Assembly (NCBI GenBank): GCA_963750395.1
Contig: CAVVQM010000007.1
Location: 124,001-188,000 of the forward strand
Length of the DNA stretch: 64,000 nt
Origin: JADJPO01 sp963750395
GTDB taxonomy: Bacteria > Actinomycetota > Actinomycetes > Actinomycetales > Kineosporiaceae
Direction: 5' to 3'
A program made the position numbers and the translations under genes. The notes beneath the pieces were generated by a model. It was not told where the DNA came from. It searched no databases and saw only the letters and a program-made list of their open reading frames with translations. Below are positions 59,968 through 64,000 of this stretch, one piece after another; the first letter of the stretch is position 1, and every line of letters starts with the position of its first letter.

Positions 59968-60171
59968 ATGACCCCACCAGCGCCGGTCCACCGACAATTC
60001 GGCGACGATCGGCTGTCCCTGGTCGCAACCGGAATGACCTACGCCCAGGTTGCTGGGATGCTCCGCTTGAGCCCGGCCACCGTCTCCCGGCACCTGCACC
60101 GGATCTACACCCGCCTCGGAGTACCCAGCGGGGTGGCCGCCGTCCAACAATGGAACCAGCTGCGCGTCTGA
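59968..60171 (+). CDS. Small LuxR-type helix-turn-helix protein or fragment
   Basis: A 67-residue frame whose residues 15-65 (LSLVATGMTYAQVAGMLRLSPATVSRHLHRIYTRLGVPSGVAAVQQW) are a GerE/LuxR DNA-binding domain with no sensor part. It is divergent from the VOC gene, nine bases away. It could be a stand-alone regulator or the leftover of a longer gene. Confidence 0.55.
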   Translation: MTPPAPVHRQFGDDRLSLVATGMTYAQVAGMLRLSPATVSRHLHRIYTRLGVPSGVAAVQQWNQLRV

Positions 60172-60351
60172 CGGCACTCGGTCCGGGCCGCCGGGGTTCC
60201 GTCCGTGTCGTGGTTGAGTTTCTCTGGCTGACGCAACAGCGCCCGCTGACCAGGGCGGGCCGCGCGTTCGACGGCAATGGGTCCCGCTCCGGAGCCAACG
60301 GACGAACCGTGCTCGGCGCTCGGGCTGGTGCATGTGCATCCAAGCTTGCGT

Positions 60352-60367
60352 TCGTACATATGTTCGA
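60352..60367 (+). promoter_or_regulatory. LexA (SOS) box
   Basis: TCGTACATATGTTCGA matches the actinobacterial LexA consensus TCGAAC-N4-GTTCGA at 11 of 12 defined positions. It ends 13 bases before the start codon of the DUF222/HNH gene, overlapping the promoter region; TAGTCT (60369-60374) is a -10 candidate for a leaderless start. The downstream gene is therefore probably damage-inducible. Confidence 0.75.
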
Positions 60368-60380
60368 TTAGTCTGGACGT

Positions 60381-61914
60381 ATGTCAGCGCAGCCCTCCTT
60401 CACCGCACCGGCCCCCACGCCGGTGCGGCCGACCGGGCTGCCGACCGGGCTGCCCGACACCTCCGACGTCGCCTCCTGGGTCCGCGCCGCCGCCGACATG
60501 GTCACCGGGCTGCAGACCAGCCTGAGCGACGCCGACGCGACCGTCACCGGCAGCGACATCCAGGCCATCGAGCGGGTGGCCCGCCGCCTGGACGCCGCCC
60601 GGCTCGCCGCGCTGGCCCGCGTGGACTCCGCGCGCCTCGCCGACCAGGACGGCGCCAGCAGCACCGGCGCCTGGTTCGCCCGCGCCACCCGGTCCAACGC
60701 CGCGGACGCCGCGAGCCAGGTCACCCTGGCCCGCTCCCTCGACGAGGGCCTCGACAGCACCCGCGAGGCGATGGCCGAGGGCTCGCTGTCCAGCGAGCAC
60801 GCCCGCGTCATCGCCCGAGCCATGGCCGACCTGCCCGAGCGACGTCAGTGCCGCCGAACGCGACCGCGTCGAGCGGCATCTGGTCGAGCAGGCACGCATC
60901 CTCGACCCCGCCCGGCTACGCCGCACGGCGCGTCGCGCGCTGCAGGCGCTCGAGCGGCCGCCCGAGCAGGTCGAGGAGCACCACGGCACCACCCTGCGCG
61001 ACGAGGAGGAACGGGCCCGGGCCCGAACCCGGTTGCACCTGCGGGACAACCAGGACGGCACCACCAGCGGCAGCTTCACCATCCCCACCTTCGCCGCGTC
61101 CGCCCTCCGCAAGATCATCCAACAGATGACCGCACCCCGCCGCCAACGGCCGCGACCCCGGACCGGGTACACCAGGCACCCCCGCAGCCGACGACACGGC
61201 CGCGCGGGACCACGCCCCCACCGGTCCCTACCTCCTCCCCGACACGGTCGACGCCCCCACCGGTCGCGCCTTCGTCCGCGACACGGTCGACGCCCCACCG
61301 GTCGCGCCTTCGTCGACACGGCACAGCCCGCGCCGATCTGCCGCCCCGCCTCGCAGTACACGACCGACGGCCAGGTCGACGCCAGGGCCATGGCCACCGA
61401 CTGGGCCCACGCCTACGGCCTGGCGTTCGTCTCGCTGCTGGAGCGCCTGCCGACCGACCACCTCCCCCACAAGGTGGCCGCCACCGTCGTGATCACCCTC
61501 GACCACCACACGCTCGTCACCGGCCTGGGCGCCGCCGGCGTCGACACCGGCATCGAGATCTCCGCCGCCGACGCCCGGCGCCTGGCCTGCACCGCCGGCC
61601 TCATCCCCGCGGTGCTCGGCACCAGCTCGGTGCCCCTCGACCTCGGCCGCTCCACCCGCCTGTTCAGCCAGGCCCAACGCGTCGCGCTCGCCGGCCTCTA
61701 CGACTCCTGCGCTGTCGACGGCTGCGACCGGCCCTTCGCCTGGTGCGAGATCCACCACACCAGAGCCTGGGCCGAAGGCGGACCCACCAATCTCGCCAAC
61801 GCCGTCCCCGTCTGCTCCTTCCACCACCATCGGCTCGACGATCCGGACTTCAACCACACGATCACCGCCGACCACCGCGGCAGCAAGACCATCCACCTCC
61901 ACCGACGCACATAG
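60381..61914 (+). CDS. DUF222/13E12-repeat HNH endonuclease family protein (frameshifts)
   Basis: A protein of about 510 residues. The DUF222 part (MVTGLQTSLSDADATVTGSDIQAIERVARRLDAARLAALARVD) runs to about 60840. One extra G there shifts the frame, and SDVSAAERDRVERHLVEQARILDPARLRR continues in the next. Bases about 61140-61293 are again read in a wrong frame: the neighbour frame has ADDTAARDHAPTGPYLLPDTVDAPTGRAFV. The end has the HNH site CDRPFAWCEIHHTRAWAEGGPTNLANAVPVCSFHH. 13E12 proteins are multicopy in actinobacteria and some carry LexA boxes, as here. The molecular role is unknown. Confidence 0.85.
61241..61321. repeat. About 36-bp tandem repeat within the HNH gene
   Basis: Copy 1 (61241-61279) and copy 2 (61280-61314) share GACACGGTCGACGCCCC followed by ACCGGTCGCGCCTTCGTC. 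Copy 1 has one extra C and three extra bases at its end, and a third copy starts at 61315. The missing C in copy 2 shifts the frame. The unit encodes DTVDAPTGRAFV. Confidence 0.8.
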
Positions 61915-62047
61915 CGACGACGCGCAGATCATTAACACCCGACCTGGGCCGATCGGCCTGCTTGGTGTCGCTGGGCCTGGCGGCGACCGGGTCGCCGCAC
62001 GACGGCCGCCAGCGCAGTTCACCTTCGAGGGCCGGTCGCTCGGGATC

Positions 62048-62368
62048 TCAGAGATCATCCGCATCGTCGAGCTCGCCGTCGTCCAGGTCGGGAAGGACGA
62101 ACTCTGCCTGAACCCAGGGGTCGATCGGACGTGCCGCGCAGGCCTTCCGCTGCCCGACCGAGCGTCGCCAGCGGGCCGCCCGCGGGCCGTACCGAGAATC
62201 GGCCTCGGGCGGGGGCGGCGACGACGCCCGGGCCTCGGCTTGGGCCGCAATCTCGGCCAGCGCCCGGACGAGGCGGAAGCCCAGTAGGACGGCCGATGCG
62301 CCGCTCGTGATCAGCAAGGGGCCGGTGACCCGCCCCGCCGCGCTCCCGTGGCCCCCTACGATCATCAT
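62048..62368 (-). CDS. Small hypothetical protein with one membrane segment
   Basis: A 106-residue frame with a hydrophobic stretch (GPLLITSGASAVLLGFRLV), then an Ala/Glu helix, a Pro-rich stretch and an acidic C-terminus (LPDLDDGELDDADDL). No family is recognised. It occupies most of the 550-base space between the HNH gene and the peptidase; the remaining 130 bases after the HNH stop hold nothing I can identify. Confidence 0.4.
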   Translation of the reverse strand: MMIVGGHGSAAGRVTGPLLITSGASAVLLGFRLVRALAEIAAQAEARASSPPPPEADSRYGPRAARWRRSVGQRKACAARPIDPWVQAEFVLPDLDDGELDDADDL

Positions 62369-62466
62369 CGTATTGGCAGCCGCCCCTGGCCTGCGCCCGG
62401 CAGCTTCTGCCCTGGCGTCCCTCGACTACCTCGGGCGGAGAACCACCGAGCGAGGAGTCGCTGGCG

Positions 62467-64000
62467 ATGAGGAGCAGCCCGGTATCCGGACGTCGGGGCG
62501 GCATCGTGGGTCTCGTCGTGGCCGTGCTGGTGGCTGCGGGGTCCGTCGCCACCTTCGCACCGGCCGCCCCCCGTGCGGCGGACGCGCCGTTGCCCGAGTT
62601 CAGCGCCGTCCGCGCTCTGACACTGGTGGAGCCGGTGGTCAGTGAGCCCCGCCCGGTAGGTTCGCCGGGTCACGCCCGCGCCCGAACCCTGATCGCCGAG
62701 GAACTCTCCGGCTGGGGGTGGGAGGTGACGGTGCAGAGCGCCATCGGAGTGACCGACTTCGGTGAGCCGGGGACGCAACCGGTGGGCGCGGTCGCCAATG
62801 TCGTCGCCAGGATCGGCGGCAGCGACCCCACGGGAACGGTGCTGCTCGCGGCCCACTACGACACGGTGGCCGGTTCGCCGGGTGCCGCGGACGACGGTAT
62901 CGGCGTCGCGGTGCTGCTCGAGATCGCCCGTGCGCTGAGCGTCCCGGGACAGGGCCCTCCTCGCAACGACGTCGTCATCCTCCTCACCGACGGGGAGGAG
63001 GCGGGCCTGCTCGGCGCGGAGGCGTTCGTGCGGGAGAACGCCTCAGCCCTGGGTACCACCGTCGTGCTCAACCACGAGGCCCGGGGGGCGTGGGGTCCGC
63101 CCACGATGTTCCGCACCACCTCCCCGAACGAAACGCTCCTGGAGGTGCTGTCCAAGGCGCCCGGTGCCATCGCGGAGTCCCCCACGGAGGCCGCGTTCGA
63201 GGCCCTGCCCAACGCCACCGACGTCACACATTTCGCGGAGGCCGGCTTCCACGCCTACGACACCGCCATCATCGCGGGCAGCGCTCACTATCACAGCCCC
63301 GTCGACGACAGTGAGCACCTCAGCAGCTCCTCCCTGCAGCAGATGGGCCAGATCAGCCTCACGGTGACCCGCGAACTCGCCGGCACCGATCTCACCACCG
63401 TCGCGGACGGCGGGGAGGACCTGGTCACCACGGCGCCGTGGGGTTTGGTGCGGTACCCGGCCACGGTGGAGGCGCCGCTCGCTGCTGCCGCGTTGCTTCT
63501 GAGTGTCGTCCTGGTCGCCCTGCGGCGACGGCGCCACGAGCTGACCCTGCCGCGGACGGCGACCGCAGGGGTGGCTGTCTTGGTCATGCTGGCGGGCGCG
63601 GGCGCCGCCGGATACGGGCTCTGGCAGGCCGCGCTGCTCGTGGATCCCGCCCAGGCCTCGGCGGTGACCGCCGACCCGTACCGGCCGCTGCCCTACCAGA
63701 TCGGCGTGGTGACGGCGGCCGTCGCCGTGGTGCTCGCTGGCTACGCCCTGACCCGCTCGCGGCTCGGGGCGCAGGCGATGGCCGGCGCCGGACTCGTCGT
63801 GCTCGGCGGGCATCGGTGCACTGCTCGCGGTCACGACGACCGGGGTCTCGTCACTGCTGGTCCTGCCGACGCTGCCGGTCGCAGCCGGTGCCGTCGTCAG
63901 CGAGCTGCTGCCCGACCGCTGGGCCCGGATGTCGTCGATGCTGACTCTCGGGACGCCGGCGATCGCTGCGGTCTGGCTGGGGCCCGCCGTCTGGCTCAGC
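62467..64000 (+). CDS. M28-family metallopeptidase with C-terminal membrane helices, runs off the window
   Basis: The frame opens at ATG 62467 (GAGGAG upstream) with a signal peptide or anchor (GGIVGLVVAVLVAAGSVATF). The M28 domain has LLAAHYDTVAGSPGAADDGIGVAVLLEIA (metal-binding His/Asp, about 130-145), LLTDGEEAGLLGAEAF (catalytic Glu, about 176), VVLNHEARGAW and GSAHYHSPVDDSEHL. Several membrane helices follow (LAAAALLLSVVLVAL, AVLVMLAGAGAAGYGLW). Near 63811 one extra G breaks the frame; the next reads GGIGALLAVTTTGVSSLLVLP. The C-terminus lies outside the window. Confidence 0.88.
   Translation, partial: MRSSPVSGRRGGIVGLVVAVLVAAGSVATFAPAAPRAADAPLPEFSAVRALTLVEPVVSEPRPVGSPGHARARTLIAEELSGWGWEVTVQSAIGVTDFGEPGTQPVGAVANVVARIGGSDPTGTVLLAAHYDTVAGSPGAADDGIGVAVLLEIARALSVPGQGPPRNDVVILLTDGEEAGLLGAEAFVRENASALGTTVVLNHEARGAWGPPTMFRTTSPNETLLEVLSKAPGAIAESPTEAAFEALPNATDVTHFAEAGFHAYDTAIIAGSAHYHSPVDDSEHLSSSSLQQMGQISLTVTRELAGTDLTTVADGGEDLVTTAPWGLVRYPATVEAPLAAAALLLSVVLVALRRRRHELTLPRTATAGVAVLVMLAGAGAAGYGLWQAALLVDPAQASAVTADPYRPLPYQIGVVTAAVAVVLAGYALTRSRLGAQAMAGAGLVVLGGHRCTARGHDDRGLVTAGPADAAGRSRCRRQRAAARPLGPDVVDADSRDAGDRCGLAGARRLAQ

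Noticed and set aside
1..64000. tRNA, rRNA, riboswitch, insertion sequence or prophage genes
   Set aside because: No cloverleaf, rRNA-like segment, transposase, integrase or phage structural protein was recognised on reading; short RNAs could be missed without a covariance search.

Overview
The window is high-GC DNA with dense, tightly packed genes and frequent GTG/TTG starts. Its gene content points to an actinobacterium (Actinomycetota): a DUF3000 protein, an actinobacterial-type coproheme decarboxylase (HemQ/ChdC), the TreY-TreZ/GlgX trehalose and glycogen enzymes, a maleylpyruvate-isomerase-like mycothiol-dependent enzyme, GAF-ANTAR proteins, a DUF222/13E12-repeat HNH protein and a near-consensus actinobacterial LexA box. 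I cannot assign a genus. No rRNA, tRNA, CRISPR array, insertion sequence or prophage was recognised.

Layout. 0-8 kb holds DUF3000 (cut by the left edge), an EamA transporter, a UPF0126/TRIC channel protein, hemE, a DUF4349 lipoprotein, hemQ, a membrane protein and an alpha/beta hydrolase. 7.4-10.7 kb is a minus-strand cluster: sseA rhodanese, sufE, a RibD-like reductase and a GT4 glycosyltransferase. 10.7-19 kb holds treZ, PPK2, an ACT-domain protein, treY and glgX. 19-25.4 kb holds an AidB-like acyl-CoA dehydrogenase, a YihY/BrkB membrane protein and a four-gene glutamate-type ABC transporter (gluABCD). 25.4-31 kb holds a TusA-like/radical SAM fusion protein divergent from a methyltransferase, two small membrane proteins, a mycothiol-type enzyme and pgi. 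31-40 kb is a recC-recB-recD operon whose genes overlap by 4 bases. 40-46 kb looks like a copper-response island: a CopB-type P-ATPase, a BNR-like lipoprotein and DUF302, convergent with a SHOCT protein and a two-component system.

46-62 kb is an accessory, regulator-rich zone: an orphan PIN protein behind a palindrome, an ArsR-SRPBCC fused frame behind a 9-bp inverted repeat, PIG-L, a PadR/FAD-monooxygenase pair with a PadR-like operator on the -10 box, a GAF-ANTAR cassette bracketed by about 90-bp direct repeats, a NERD protein, a second ArsR with an SRPBCC-PNPOx fusion, gene relics, a LuxR/VOC cluster and a 13E12-type HNH gene behind a LexA box. An M28 peptidase runs off the right edge.

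A major caveat is the number of broken reading frames in conserved genes: the RibD-like gene, sufE, treZ, ppk2, yihY, recC, recD, copB, the histidine kinase, PIG-L, SRPBCC-PNPOx, the HNH gene and M28. The breaks are densest at 8.6-12.6 kb. Most are single-base slips at or near G/C runs, and the protein resumes cleanly in the next frame, so base-calling errors are more likely than true gene decay. The truncated relics at 56.7-57.1 kb look like real decay. No intergenic stretch longer than about 300 bases is left undescribed.
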